Position numbers and translations under genes: made by a program. This document shows, one piece after another, positions 10,650 through 23,608 of a stretch of DNA of 64,000 nucleotides. The notes beneath the pieces were generated by a model. It had not been told where the DNA came from. It worked only from the letters and a program-made list of their open reading frames with translations, and ran no database searches. How positions within the stretch are numbered: position 1 is the stretch's first letter; the number at the start of each line of letters is the position of its first letter. The stretch is from Vitis vinifera (Eukaryota; Streptophyta; Magnoliopsida; Vitales; Vitaceae). The stretch spans positions 8,226,501 to 8,290,500 of the forward strand of contig NC_081822.1 of NCBI RefSeq assembly GCF_030704535.1. The letters are read 5' to 3'.

Positions 10650-13032
10650 GACGCTTTTGCAAATTAGATATTGAATATCAGCTTGTTTTGCCCTCCACTG
10701 AGACTTGTTCTACCCTATACATGAACTCCTGAACTTACCCCCTTTTAAGCGGCTTAAAAGTGGGCAAGTTCAGGATAAAGAAACAAATATTTTGTAAACA
10801 GTGATTTATTGTTCGTATTTCTTTTCTCCCAACATACCTTTTCCACAAGGTTTACAAAGGAGTCATGAATATGAAATGTTACTTTAACCCTTTGCATGTA
10901 TCAGAACAAAATTTACAAGAAGATTAAAACACAAAAGATAAGGTTTTGTTTTGGTAATTGTTTTGTTTTACAAAAATAAAAATAAATAAAGTGTTTTAAA
11001 AAATATTTTTAAAATTGTTTTGAGTTATGTGAAATCAAGGTTTGACTAATCTTGATTTTTATGATAACAAAATAAGGTATGATACTAATGATACATTTCA
11101 AGTCAAGTAAAATAATTTCCAAAATGACAATTATATGGACCAAGTTAAGTAAAAGGAAATCAACAAAGAAGATGAAACCTCAAATAAAAGAGCCTTCAAA
11201 GCATTTTATAGGATTTCTTCTATGATTGTTGGCATACAAGGTTTTTCTATATTTTATTTTATTTTTTTTACTAAAAATTATTTAAGAGTATTTTGTTTAA
11301 AATCTTTTATAATTAGATGATTTTTTATTCTCAACTAAAACCTTGTACTAAATACTTTTTAAAACTTGTTTAAAAGGTTCTGAGTTAAAAAAGATAGTTG
11401 TTGAGCCAAAAAATGTCTAGTTGGTTAATAGTGAATTGAACTAATTTGACCAATTGGGAAATCGGTCAAAGAGTGCAAAATTTTCTCTCTTCTAAAAGGG
11501 TTGTCTTTTTGGTCGAGTAAAACCCTTTCCCGGTCGAGGGTATCCCTTTCCTAGTCAAGGTCCAGTTGAACCTTAATGGTCACCTACAAAAGCATTAAAT
11601 ATCCAAGGACTAGTCAACCAATCAATCAAAGCTTGATCGAAAAAAGCCTTTAATATGAATAACGACTAGTTTAGGTTTCTCTTCCATATTTAAAGACTTC
11701 AATCTTCATTATTTTAAAAGAGTTTAACATTCTTAAATCTTTTTTGAATATATTTGAGTTTTGGGGAAATGTTTTTTAATGTACCTTGTTTTAAAACTTG
11801 CATATCATTATTAGTGTACCATTTAATTCTAATTTGTCTTGTATCATTTGAGCTTAAATTTTGTACTAAGATTTTGAGAAAATATTTCCTATTTTTATTT
11901 ATAAATCTTTGAAAAAAAAATGTAAAGTATCACTTAAAGATTCTCAAATATGGAATATTACTTGAAATATTGTTCAAGAGTAAAGTATCTCGCAAAGATT
12001 ATAAATGGTGTTTTAAGCTGAAAGTCGGTTGATTGGAATCATAATCCAATTATATTACTTGAAGGTTTAGTTTGAAAGTTTTAGATTAGTAAAACCTTAA
12101 GCTTGAGATTGAAGTTAGAGGAAAGTAAATGTAAGTCGAGTTGCACCAAACTATCATAAAAATATTGTATTTGTATTCTCTCTTTCGTAATCTCTTTAAT
12201 TTACATGTAGTTATTTTTCATTATATCTATTATATATTTACATATAATTCTTTCTTATATTCATATAGTTTATTTTTATGAAATTAAACCATCACATATT
12301 GTTGTTATACTGATTTTTTTTATCTAACCTGTTCTAAAATTTTTCCTTAGTATTTATACATTTTCTTAATACACGTGTCATCTTCTCAATAGTCTAGATC
12401 AAAACAGTTTACAACAAAAAATACTGTCTTAATTCTTGTAATTGAATTCATGTCGAGATAATTTTCTATGTGTTTTTATGAACATAGATAAATTTTTCCT
12501 TTTTCTAAAAAAAAAAGAGTAATGCTGGAATGATTTTATCTTTTTATGCTGCAACACCTTTTAAGGAATGCACTTTGATTTTTCCTTTCTTTTATGGAAA
12601 TCACAAGTCTTTTTAAATAAAAATATATAAAAAAACAATTATTTAACCAAACTTTGGAATAAAAAAAAGGAAAATCCAAATTAAAATGATAATAATATTT
12701 TCAAAAAATTTAATTATTTGTTACGGTCATTTGCATGATTTTAATGATGTGAAACAACTGCGGAAAGTAGGAAAGCATAACACATGCATTTCATTATTTT
12801 ATTTCTTAAAGCAAAAAAACATTTTTTATATTTGAATTTTGAAATGGAGTTTTGTTACCACAAACAATAAGTCAATAACAACTATGTGGGAAGAATATTT
12901 TTTGAGATTGGATTTGTGGAATGTGTTTTTGACTTTTTGTATAGAATTATTTTTGAAAATCCGATTTTTTTAGTTTAGGGGCGTGTCACATTTTTTTAAT
13001 TAATCAAGACGCACCGTAAAGCCAGGAAATAT
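10650..13032. other. Intergenic with LTR-like retroelement remnant
   Basis: No gene is supported. Between about 11030 and 12420 the sequence has the look of a degraded retrotransposon LTR: an opening like TTGATTTTTATGATAACAAA, then a short stretch richer in G and C with repeated TCGAG/GGTCGA motifs (11500-11580). No primer-binding site, second LTR or target duplication was found. Confidence 0.35.
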
Positions 13033-13038
13033 CACGTG
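13033..13038 (+). promoter_or_regulatory. G-box CACGTG upstream of PGDH
   Basis: Perfect palindromic CACGTG 56 bases before the PGDH start codon. It is a common binding core for bZIP and bHLH factors. Whether it is used here is not known. No TATA box is evident. Confidence 0.35.
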
Positions 13039-13093
13039 TCATTCTAATAGTTCCTCCAATCCTGGAGACTGCGGGGAGTGCTAAGAAGTGGAA

Positions 13094-16042
13094 ATGGCGG
13101 CTTCTTGTTCCACCAATCTCATCAGCTTCCCACCATCTCTGAGAAAGTCAACATCGCCGTCCTATTCTCTCTCATGGCAAGCATCTCTCCCTTCCACCGT
13201 CTCCTTCGCCGTCGGCCGTCGGGTCTCTTCCAGAACAACCAAGTCGTTGGTGGTGGTTGTGACGGCCATGATGGAAGCAAAGCCCACGGTCCTCGTCGCA
13301 GAGAAGCTCGGAGAAGCGGGTCTCGAACTCCTCAAGGGCTTCGCCAACGTTGACTGCTCTTATAATATGAGCCCCGAGGAGCTTTGTACCAAGATCTCAC
13401 TGTGCGACGCCTTAATCGTCAGGAGCGGCACTAAGGTTACTCGTGAGGTGTTCGAGTCCGCCGGCCGTCGCCTCAAGGTTGTCGGACGGGCTGGCGTTGG
13501 TATTGATAACGTTGACCTTTCGGCCGCCACGGAGCATGGATGTCTTGTTGTTAATGCCCCAACAGCTAATACTATTGCGGCTGCTGAGCATGGGGTTGCT
13601 CTTCTAACTGCTATGGCGCGTAACATCGCCCAAGCGGACGCTTCTGTCAAAGCCGGTCTGTGATCTCCCTTTAAGATATTTACGGCATTTTCTTTTATTC
13701 GGACATTTTTTCGAGCAGTTCGCCTACGTTGGTTATTAACTCTGTTGTGGTCGTCTTTTTTTTAGCAATTCATGATATATCTTATCCATTATGTTGTACG
13801 GTCAAGAAAAACTCTAAACCTGATTGCTAGTTTATGATTATTTGGCTGTAATTTATAGAGCTCGAATTGGGAAGGTGATTAGTGATCTCAAATCTTGTAA
13901 TTACAGGGTGTGTGGAATATTGATTGTCTGTTTTCTGTACAATGATATATAATAAATTTCCAGTTTTAAAATATGAATTTAATCAGCCTTGAACAGAATG
14001 AAATAATGGGCAGTGGTGTGACATTGGAATAACTTAGAAGAGCTATTCAGGGAGGGAGGGGTGGGCGGGGTGGTGGTATCCACAATTTCTGCTATCACAA
14101 TTCAAAATAAGTGCACTGACTTGAAGCCAGGTCTGTCTCTCACTTTCAGTAAATCATTCATGCTAGGCACCTAATATTTGTTCATATTGGTTGGATGCTT
14201 ACCATCTGACTCAGCCTATTATTTTTTTTTAAGAAAATCCTGTTGGGACTTCAGCTTTATGTTGTTTGCAATGATTGAAGCCCTTATTAGTGTAGTGGGC
14301 TTTTGATCCGTGCAGGGAAGTGGGAAAGGAGTAAGTATGTAGGTGTGTCACTTGTTGGAAAAACCCTTGCTGTGATGGGATTTGGAAAGGTTGGATCAGA
14401 AGTTGCTCGGCGAGCTAAGGGGCTTGGCATGCATGTGATTGCACATGATCCATATGCCCCAGCAGACAGAGCCCGGGCAATTGGTGTGAATTTAGTGACC
14501 TTTGAAGAAGCCATATCAACTGCAGATTTTATTTCATTGCACATGCCTCTCACTCCTGCTACATCCAAGATTCTCAATGATGAGTCCTTTTCAAGGATGA
14601 AGAAAGGAGTTCGGATAGTCAATGTCGCTCGTGGTGGTGTGATTGATGAGGAAGCTCTAATAAGGGCCTTGGATTCAGGGATTGTCGCTCAGGTTCTTAT
14701 TTTTTTGTAATCAATAACACTTTATTAATACAACCCTGGAGGCAAGTAGTGATAATTTCCATTTCTTACAGGCAGCGCTTGATGTGTTCACTGAAGAACC
14801 TCCACCAAAAGATAGTAAGTTGGTGCAGCATGAAAATGTGACTGTTACTCCACATCTTGGTGCCAGCACAACGGAGGCACAGGTGGGTTGGTCTACCTCT
14901 GCTTGTCTATAGTCATGCCTCATTTACTTATCTTTTCTAGTTTTCTAGTGTTACAATGCCGGCTTGTTGCAATTAGGAAGGAGTGGCCATTGAAATAGCT
15001 GAAGCTGTTGTTGGGGCTCTAAAAGGGGAGCTTGCTGCTACTGCAGTAAATGCACCCATGGTTCCTGCTGAGGTATTTTCTTAATTCATCCTTCGTTACT
15101 GTGTCCTGCAGCATCTTCTGTTGGGTAGTGAATGTTTGAATGCTAATCTGATTCCACATGTAATAATTTATTCATGATATTGAGTTGGGAAACATTCATA
15201 TACCCTGAATAATAGCTAGCAGAAAGTTTTCAACTCCCTTTATGTGAATTCAGTTCCCTTCTACATTTGATTGTCATGACGATATTTGTATGTATTAAAA
15301 TCCCTTTACGCATGTATAGTCTTCAAATGTTATGTTGGACAAACTCAAAAGGTTTTCTTTTATTACACAGGTTTTATCCGCACTTGCGCCATTTGTTGTT
15401 CTGGCAGAGAAGCTTGGCCGCCTGGCTGTGCAACTGGTTGCAGGTGGAAGTGGTGTGAGATCAGTGAAGGTGACATATGCCTCTTCCCGGGGTCCAGATG
15501 ATCTTGACACTCGCTTGTTGCGTGCTATGGTCACCAAGGGTCTAATTGAGCCTATTTCCAGCGTTTTTGTGAACTTGGTGAATGCTGACTTCACTGCCAA
15601 GCAGAGAGGACTGAGGATAACAGAAGAAAGAGTGGTGCTAGATGGCTCACCGGAGAACCCGCTTGAGTTTATCCAGGTACAAATTGCTAACGTGGAGTCG
15701 AAATTTGCCAGTGCTATCTCGGAGTCTGGTGAGATTAAAGTGGAAGGAAGGGTGAAAGATGGGAAACCTCATCTGACCAAAGTTGGATCATTTGGGGTGG
15801 ATGTGAGTCTGGAAGGGAGCCTCATTCTGTTGAGGCATGTTGATCAACCTGGTATAATTGGAAAGGTGGGAAGCATCCTGGGTGAGGAGAACGTCAATGT
15901 GAGTTTCATGAGTGTTGGGAGGACTGCACCACGAAAACAGGCTGTAATGACAATTGGTGTAGATGAGGAGCCCAGCAGGGAAGCATTAACAAGAATTGGG
16001 AATCTACCAGCCATTGAAGAGTTTGTTTTCCTCGAGTTGTAG
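13094..16042 (+). CDS. PGDH: D-3-phosphoglycerate dehydrogenase, plastid type
   Basis: Five exons (13094-13655, 14316-14692, 14772-14882, 14977-15072, 15371-16042), all with GT-AG borders and compatible phases, give 605 residues, the usual length for plant PGDH. The enzyme oxidises 3-phosphoglycerate to 3-phosphohydroxypyruvate with NAD+, the first step of the phosphorylated serine pathway, in plastids. The first 50-60 residues are Ser/Thr-rich and basic, like a transit peptide. The Rossmann motif GFGKVG is at 209-214. The catalytic triad can be read as Arg in NVARGGVID (about 293), Glu in DVFTEEP (about 322) and His in TPHLGAS (about 341). An intervening domain follows, then a C-terminal ACT domain ([16 protein letters not shown] to the end), which in this family can bind serine or other regulators. 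The start is the first ATG of the long first exon. The gene is fully open with no sign of decay. Confidence 0.95.
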
Positions 16043-16397
16043 AACAAGCTTGAATTTGCTATCCAAATTTCTGAGACGTTGCTTAATTACTGTTCAAAAT
16101 TTCCCATGTTGTGTGAAGATTTTTTATTTTTTCCCCCTTTTCGGTGAGTATTAAAATGGATGCCTTTCATCCAGTTTTATCCACTTCCGCATTGACTTGT
16201 AACTTGGAACCATTAATTTGTGATAGCTTTAATTAGCTTCCTGAATGCCCATTACGTTTTAGTAAAAGAGCTGTATTTTCCAATTACTCCAGCTTATATA
16301 TTGAAACTAAAACAATTTATGCAAAAAGAGCAGCAGGTCAGAAAGTGAACATGAATATAATGAAGTATTTATTAGAAAAACCACGAATAAGAACGCG

Positions 16398-16404
16398 TAT
16401 AAAT
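16398..16404 (+). promoter_or_regulatory. Possible TATA box of the small gene
   Basis: TATAAAT 48 bases before the ATG at 16446. Starting about 30 bases downstream would give a very short leader and would skip an out-of-frame ATG at 16403. Another TATATA at 16295-16300 would instead give a 100-150 base leader containing that upstream ATG. Confidence 0.4.
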
Positions 16405-16445
16405 GAGATATCATCCAGGTGTCCTCTTGTTTGAGATGCCAGGCC

Positions 16446-16961
16446 ATGATGCAGCCAGGGTTTGCCACGACATACACCACCCGTCCATATCCAGCTGATG
16501 GCTCCACCTATATTTGCCAGGATTCATATGCACGCTTGATGAGAGAAAGATCAGGAGACCCGCATCCATCAGTGGCACCGCAAGAATCAACCATGTACAC
16601 TTCAAAAGTATTGGGATTGATCCATCTTTGTGCTGTTCCTTTTGTTTATCTATTTCATTAATTATTTCGTATTTCTTTTTTCTTTAAAATGAATTTTGGT
16701 GGAAAATGCTTGCAGGGAACTGAAGAGGTAAACCTAGAAGGAGCAGCGGAGATAAAGGTGGAGACGGTAGATCACCAGTCACCAGCAGGCAAGGACCAAG
16801 CACCGAAGCAGGAGCACGTGCAGGTGATTCACGAGCCTCATGATGATGGAGGTTCTGGCACCGGCGCTGGAGGAAGCGTCTTAGCAAGTGCATCTGCTGT
16901 AGTAGCGCACGCTTTCCAATCAGCAAAAGATGCCATCTCCGGTAACAAATCCACGAAATGA
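16446..16961 (+). CDS. Small two-exon protein of unknown function
   Basis: Exons 16446-16607 and 16716-16961 join in phase 0 across a 108-bp GT-AG intron and give 135 residues. I do not recognise a named family. The first exon encodes a compact segment with TTYTTRPYPADGSTYICQ and SGDPHPSVAP. The second is acidic and hydrophilic at first (GTEEVNLEGAAEIKVE), then Gly/Ala/Ser-rich (GSGTGAGGS...ASASAVVAHAFQSAKDAI), suggesting a disordered region ending in a short amphipathic helix. No signal peptide or membrane segment is seen. The gene starts about 400 bp after the PGDH stop on the same strand and has its own poly(A) signal. In-frame joining and codon-like composition support it being real. Out-of-frame ATGs just upstream (16403, 16436) leave the exact start open. 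Confidence 0.65.
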
Positions 16962-17015
16962 CTGGTATTCTCGTGTTACCTCAACACGTTTGTTTCACCG
17001 AACACTTGAAATTAA

Positions 17016-17021
17016 AATAAA
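17016..17021 (+). terminator. Poly(A) signal AATAAA
   Basis: AATAAA 55 bases after the stop of the small gene at 16961; a likely 3' processing signal. Confidence 0.5.
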
Positions 17022-19384
17022 GTTTAACATTAAGGCCATGTTCAATCCATGATGCAGATCTATTGAGGATCACTGTTTTGGGAAAATAGCACTCTTATTC
17101 CTTCCGCAATAAAATGGGGTTTTTCTTAATTGAATTGCATTTTTTTTTTCCTCCTGTTTAATGAGAAGTTTGTGTGATTCTTTATTCTTAAAAAAGGGGA
17201 GTTCAGATTTCTCTAATGGCTGAAATTAAAATTTTAAGGCCATAGAATCGCTTTCATGTTGCGATTTCACCACCAAGCATGCTACTCCAGCATATAGAAA
17301 AGGGGATTTTAAATTGAGTAAAGGTAAGCAATAATTCCTATGTGAACAAAGAAATGACCTTCAAAGCAGAGCCCTCGAATCCCACTGTACCGTGATTTGA
17401 GTCATTTGACTTCAACAAAAGCTGAGTGCGCATGCTTTATGGACAGAAGTCAGTACTAGCTTTGCTTCTCTTCATGTATCCAGAGATGGTTCCCACGTGC
17501 CTATTCTCATTGATTAATCCCTATTTCGTTAGCTTAGTGAGGATCCTGTTCAATATAGTTATTTCAAAATGATTTAGTTTTTCATTCCCATTAGATATTT
17601 CATAAGCAAGATTTATACATTTTTAAATTACAACTAATATTAACAATTAATCAAAGAAAAATAAGAATAAAATAATAGTATTATATTTTCCATATCTTAC
17701 CCTATCAAAAAAAAGAAAAAAAAAGAAAAAAGATGATTCTTTTCTTATTGTTTTATTTTTAAAATAGAAATTTATAAGTTAAATATAAGAATTTCTATAA
17801 AAGTAAATAAACAAAAACTTAGACGCTATTTTCGAAAACAATTTTTAAAAAAACAGTTTTTTAGAATAATTGTAAATAAATTATTTTTAAAATATAAACC
17901 ATAAACCATACTCTGCCTTTTGTTCCTTTTTTGGGGGGTTAGAATATTTATCTATTATTCTTTATATGAATTCTGATATTTTATATAATAAAAAAATTAT
18001 TATTAACAAAATAAAAATATATCCTAACATGCACTAAACTTTTTTATTTCAATGTCATGAAATTAAATTATTTCATTTGGCTTCAAATACATGCGGTAAA
18101 AGAATTACCTGTTGCCCTTTTGTGCTGCCATTGCCAGTGTGGAAGTCCTCCACTTCCCTTAATCAGCTTGTTGAGGAACGTGTTTGACTATATAGGGCAG
18201 CACATGGAAAGCAGGGTAAGTACGTTGCAGCATTGAAACTCATCACATTAATTTTCAATGGCAGCCGCTGAAAGAGCAGCGAAAAAATAATGTATGTCTT
18301 GTCACTTGTGTTATCAAACATAACATCATAACGCATGCTTTGCATATGTTTCTGTAAAGGAAATCCACTGAGGTGTCAGAAATTCGAAGGGAAAGTGAAG
18401 TAGAGTGAGAAGTGAAAAAAGTAGCGAAAGTGAGAATTTAAGAGAGTAGGAAAATTTTCTTACCCATTTTTTAATTGTTTTCCTTGCCTCTCATCTTCAG
18501 GGAAATGGATTTGATTTATGTTGATTTCATCTCGACAAATTAAGATCATCAAATCAATTTTAAAATACTCGATATTGGGAAGCTCAATTCCATCATCGAG
18601 ATACAATAACTCGATGACACCTTTAAGAGGATGTCGAAAATCTTTTGATCACAAGACTATGGGAGAGGAAACATCTTTCTGACGAGTAATGAAACAAGGT
18701 AACACGGGAATATATATCCAGAGAAAGAAGGCTTAATACTCAATTAACTCACTGTCATGTCATAGCAAAGCTATATTATAAGTAATCCATATAGATTTTA
18801 TAAAATTAAATAATCCCGGCATGGTATATTCTCTAATATAATTTGAAAATGGAATTTGTATTATATATGTTTATACATATTATAAATTGAAATTATATAC
18901 TTTCATAATTCATGGAAATATTATTGAAAATGGAAATTAAAGTTCTTCATAACAATTTTATAATTGAAATTATAAGTGGGAAGCCCATATGTTGCCATCC
19001 AATGAATATTTTTTGGACATAGTCGATGCTGGAAGCTTGTTCCAATGAAATTATAAAAGAGGACAGTGGATGGAGCCCACGGCATTGCCCAGGGAAACCA
19101 ACTTCTGTGACATCAGACAAATTAAATATGCCACAGGCGCTACGAATTCAATCAATTTTCATGGGTCCGCACAAACTCCCCCTTCCTGAAACACCTGATA
19201 TTTGGTCAACACAAGAGCGACAAGATTGGTAATGCCTTTCACTTGAAACAACCATCAGGCCTTGGTACCACGAAAATTGGGCGATTTTCGATTTTTTCAA
19301 TTTATTTGATGTGGTTTAATACCTAATATTACACCTTATTGAGATGAAATTAAGCATCTTCATTGATCGAACCACAGCGTAAGC
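17022..19384. other. Intergenic region, convergent gene ends
   Basis: Lies between the 3' ends of the plus-strand small gene and the minus-strand asparaginase. It is AT-rich, with A-runs near 17710-17740, and no supported gene. It includes the asparaginase 3' UTR at its right end. Confidence 0.5.
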
Positions 19385-20758
19385 TTATTCCCAGATACCA
19401 ACTTCCATGAACCCATCTTCAGTGGCACAGCCCCTAAACATTCCAGTGGTGTTAAACCCGTAGGCAACCTCACCATTTCTTGAAACCGCAATCATTCCAG
19501 CCATCCCTTCATCAAGCCTCTCTTTGATGACAAAGTCCACAGCCTCTTGGAGGCCTAAGCCCTTGTATTCCATCACAGCCGCCACATCACGAGACAGGGT
19601 TCCGCGAATAATGGCCTCTCCTTCTCCAGTGCAAGACACACCACAAAGTTCACCGGCGTAGGTCCCCGCCCCGATCAAAGGCGAGTCACCGATCCGACCG
19701 CTCATTTTATTCATGAGGCCACCGGTGGAAGTTCCCGCAGCGCATCGCCCTTGTCCGTCCACTACAACGCACCCCACCGTTTCTGGCGCATAGACGCTGA
19801 TAGGAAGACCATTCATCTGCAACGCGGCTTCCACAGATGCTGCACCCGCGCTGCATGTCTCCAATCCAACGGTTGGGATCCTGTAATCGAACTGATCCAG
19901 CACCACACAGGCTTAAGATTTACTGCTTCACCCACATAGATCATAGATATGTACATAATGATGAGATCCGACGTACCAGGATGCTGTTGGCTTCTTTCGC
20001 TAATTTCAACATCCCCACGTTTTCCTCCGTGATAAAGTATTGGTTATCCACCAGCGCCACACCCTAAAAAACCCACTGTCAATATATCACAACGCGTGTG
20101 CACTAATTTGCACACATGTCCATAGGTGTGCTAAGGCAGCTCTCTTTTCAGGCCAAGTTGGAAGAAAATGCCAAAATGGGAAACTCACCTGTCGCCGGGC
20201 AAATTCCTCAGCGCCAGCGAAAGCCATGTAGGAATGGGGAGACTTGTCCATGACAAGGCGGGCCAGTGATATGGGGTTCTTCACCGTAGTCAGACCCGAT
20301 ACGGCTCCGCATCTCCTTTTGGGGCCGTCCATGATGCTGGCTTCCATCTCCACCGTTCCATTTTCAGTCAGGGCTGACCCACGCCCTGAGTTAAACAGGG
20401 GGTCACTCTCCAGTTCTCGCACCTGTCACACGACACATCAAAACACAAGATGAACACCTATATCTTCCATTCTGGTTCTCAATTCCAGACGTCGTTTGAC
20501 AATGGCCAAATTAATTCCTTTATGCGTTGTTTTTTTGGTCCGAGAGATAACGTAAATGGAAAACGCAGAATAACAAGGTGAAAAAGAAAAACCTACAACT
20601 AGTTCGACGACATCTATGGCAGGAAGAGAGGAGCGAAGAGCAGAGATGCCGAGATTGAGACAGCGAGTGAGGAGTTGTTTTGCTTCCTCTTGACGCTGGG
20701 GTGGGAGATTTGGGTCAACACCAGCACCTCCATGGACCGCAATTGCCCAGCCACCCAT
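19385..20758 (-). CDS. Isoaspartyl peptidase / L-asparaginase (type 2, Ntn-hydrolase)
   Basis: Four minus-strand exons (20597-20758, 20189-20422, 19977-20063, 19385-19891), all in phase 0 with GT-AG borders, give 329 residues. The enzyme hydrolyses L-asparagine to aspartate and ammonia and removes isoaspartyl residues from damaged peptides. It is made as a precursor that cleaves itself into alpha and beta chains. The N-terminus [10 protein letters not shown] and the NSGRGSAL block are typical of the family. The autocleavage Thr, which becomes the N-terminal nucleophile of the beta chain, is in [10 protein letters not shown] (about residue 199), followed by [12 protein letters not shown] and [13 protein letters not shown]. 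The C-terminus [14 protein letters not shown] is family-like and intact. Whether the enzyme is the potassium-dependent or independent type cannot be settled by eye. The start ATG is the first codon of exon 1, with a TATA box about 80 bases upstream. Confidence 0.94.
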
Positions 20759-20834
20759 GACTCTCTGCCTCGCTCTCTTGCTCCCTAACTCTTTAATTTG
20801 TCTCGGTTTGTGTGTACCCTCGAGGGAGTTGGCT

Positions 20835-20841
20835 ATTTATA
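20835..20841 (-). promoter_or_regulatory. TATA box of asparaginase gene
   Basis: On the minus strand this reads TATAAAT (within CCTATAAATAGCC), 77 bases before the ATG at 20758. That is a normal plant arrangement with a leader of about 45 nt. Confidence 0.65.
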
Positions 20842-21700
20842 GGCGCCTCCGGAACCCAAATATCATTGAGCTGGATTTTAATAGTCAAGTGGATTCCAAT
20901 ATTCCATCTGGAGCTGCCCACTTGATGCGAAAGGTTTTACCGAAGGCAACGTTCCGTGTTTCAATTTAACGTTATTTCCACCGGACTCCCCTGTGTCACA
21001 CTGTCACTGAATGCCGTCCTATACACAGATTCTAATATCATGTGTCAGATGACAAAATTACTCATATTTGCACGGAATTCAAAACAAAAAGATATGTCCT
21101 CTACATCTCAATTGCTTTGAACATCACACAGACAGATATAGCCGCAACTCTTAAACTAGTTTAGTTTTTTACCCCTCTTCCTCCAACAAATTTTTTATTT
21201 TTATTTGTCCCTACGTTCACCGTTAGACGAAAAAAAAAAAACAAAAGGAACAAATCCCACAAAACATTTAAAGAAAAGGCCATTAGCATCCAATTATTAA
21301 AATCATTATTTTTTTCATATCTTTTATTAAATTTACTTCTATTTTTAATTATAAAAAAATAGCGTTAAATGGTATTTTATTTAATTGAATAAAAAAATGG
21401 CATGACTAAATTTCCACCAAAATTTAGGAAATTCCATTTTAATTATAATAATATTTTATTTAATAATGATGAATAATAAAATATAATATCATTTTGACAT
21501 GTATGAATAATAAGGGAATTATGAGAGGATATCTCTGGATGCTTTTTTTTTTCTTAATTCATAAAATTTAAATGTTTATGTAATTTAGATTTTGATATCC
21601 TTACGATACATGAAATGAATATTAGCATTATTTAGCAACTTAAACTAGCCACCAATCTTATGTTGATTCAAAAGTAGCTCTTATTCCTCCAAGAGAAGAA

Positions 21701-21787
21701 ATGGCACCAACATCGATCACTAAAGCACTATTTCTAATCTTGATCTGTATTTACTTGAAAGATGCTACAAATCTCCATCAAATGTGA
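21701..21787 (+). pseudogene. Short ORF resembling the start of a secreted protein
   Basis: ATG at 21701 opens a 28-residue frame, MAPTSITKALFLILICIYLK and eight more residues, which looks like a signal peptide cut short by a stop. It may be the broken 5' end of a small secreted (for example proline-rich or LTP-like) gene, or chance. No downstream domain is seen in any frame. Confidence 0.2.
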
Positions 21788-22501
21788 TTATTTATTTATG
21801 ATTGAATAAAAGCGCTAACATATAATCATTTTCTTGTTGAGTGTACTTCTATTTTTTTACTCAAGTTTTGATAGTCGAGTGCTTTGGCAGCATGAAAGTA
21901 AAATATTTTTAGAGTGATGCTTCCCATTAATTACCAATTGATAAACTGTATAATTGGTGCATAGGGTTGATTTGATTTTACTCTTTTTGTCTTGAGAATG
22001 AATATTTGCTTATTTGAAAGTAATATTAAAGGAAAAAAAATTAATTGTAAAAAAATATTAAAGAAAAATAAAAATAAAATATTAAAAGATTTTTTTTTTT
22101 TTTTAAAGAAAAATTGGAGAGAATATCCCCTTACTAAAAATTGTGGTTCTATTTCTTTAATATGTTTTCTCTTTTCATTTAAAAAAAATAAGAAAAGAAA
22201 AGGTGGAAATATCATTTTGGTATTTTCATAATTTTCTTTAAAAAATAATAAAATATGTTTTTGGAAAAAAATGACAAGAATACGAATATTATAAATATAA
22301 AAGGAATATGCATAAGAATCAAATCAACTTAATATAAGTATTTATTGTATTTATTACTAATGGTTATAATTTTATATTAGAAACTAATTGGTTATAATAG
22401 ATTGATTGTAAGTATATTAGAACAATTTATTACGATATTTTAAAATCACAAATTTTAATTTATTTTCTCAACCTTTGTGTTGACTAACCAAAGAAAAAAT
22501 T

Positions 22502-22525
22502 TATATATATATATATATATATATA
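22502..22525. repeat. (TA)n microsatellite
   Basis: TA dinucleotide run of about 24 bp. Confidence 0.8.
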
Positions 22526-23608
22526 ATTTTCTTTCCATCAAATTATCTAAATAAATTATAAGACTGTAGTAACAACCTTTTAGATAATATTTATAAAATT
22601 TGAATTTAGTTACAAGCATGAAAGGAAAAGAAAGAAAGTCGTTCACATTTTTTATTTTATTTCTCATTATAAAACAGATATAAATTCTTTATAATGTATT
22701 TCTATTCAAAAAAGTTGAAATGATGTAACTAAACATAGTACTTCCATACAACACATACTTTCAAATGAAAATACCCATAAATTAATATTATGTCTAATTT
22801 CATGAAAGTATTAAAGAAAGATATAAACATTAAAATAAATAAATAAAATTTATCGTGTGTGCCTTTATATATATAGGGAAGCAATTTCTTTTTATGTGGA
22901 AAATATAAAATATTTAAATACATTTAAAATTAATAAAATTAATATATTTTAAAATTATTTAATATTTATATAAAAAATGATAAAATAAATTAAATTAGTT
23001 TTAAAAAACATATAATATTACTTTACTATCGAGTGTTATATTCTACTTGAGAACCAAACATATTACGAAGATATACTATTATTAATTTATATTTATAATG
23101 ATATTAATTAATATTTACTTAAAATAAGAAAGTTAAAGTTGACAATTGTTTTGAGAATAATCTCATATTATTTTAAATAGAAAGATAAAAAAAATTATAT
23201 TTGATAATTATTATTATTTTTGTTTTTATATTTTTAAAAACAGAAAATATGATATTTTTATATAACATCTTTTAATTAAATTATTTTAATCAATATATAA
23301 ATATATAAAATGATTAAAAATAAATATTAAATTTATTTTAATGTATATTTAAAAATATTTAAAATAGATTTAAAATATTTTAGATTTTAAATAAACTTTT
23401 ATTTAATAAAATATGAAAAAACAATTTTTAAAAAGTGTTTCCAAAACTTTTTTTTAGAACTATTTTAGAAAATGGTTTGCAAGGCTATAAACTATGTTTT
23501 AGCGCCCATGAATCCTCACGTTCAAGCATCTTGGTAAAGCCATCGGCCCTGAATATTCCCACGTGGGCCACACCTAGTCAAATAATGCGCAAAAGGGTTA
23601 ATAAATAA

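Larger units (their letters stand above)
20842..23599. other. Gene-poor AT-rich spacer
   Basis: No supported gene. Very AT-rich with long A and T runs (for example 22089-22105) and a TA microsatellite. A 28-codon open frame at 21701-21787 begins like a secreted protein. The rest shows decayed, unplaceable repeat sequence. Confidence 0.45.

Noticed and set aside
11030-12420. LTR-like sequence with TCGAG motifs
   Set aside because: Only the general look of an LTR; no ends, duplication or partner could be fixed, so left as a remark under the intergenic entry.
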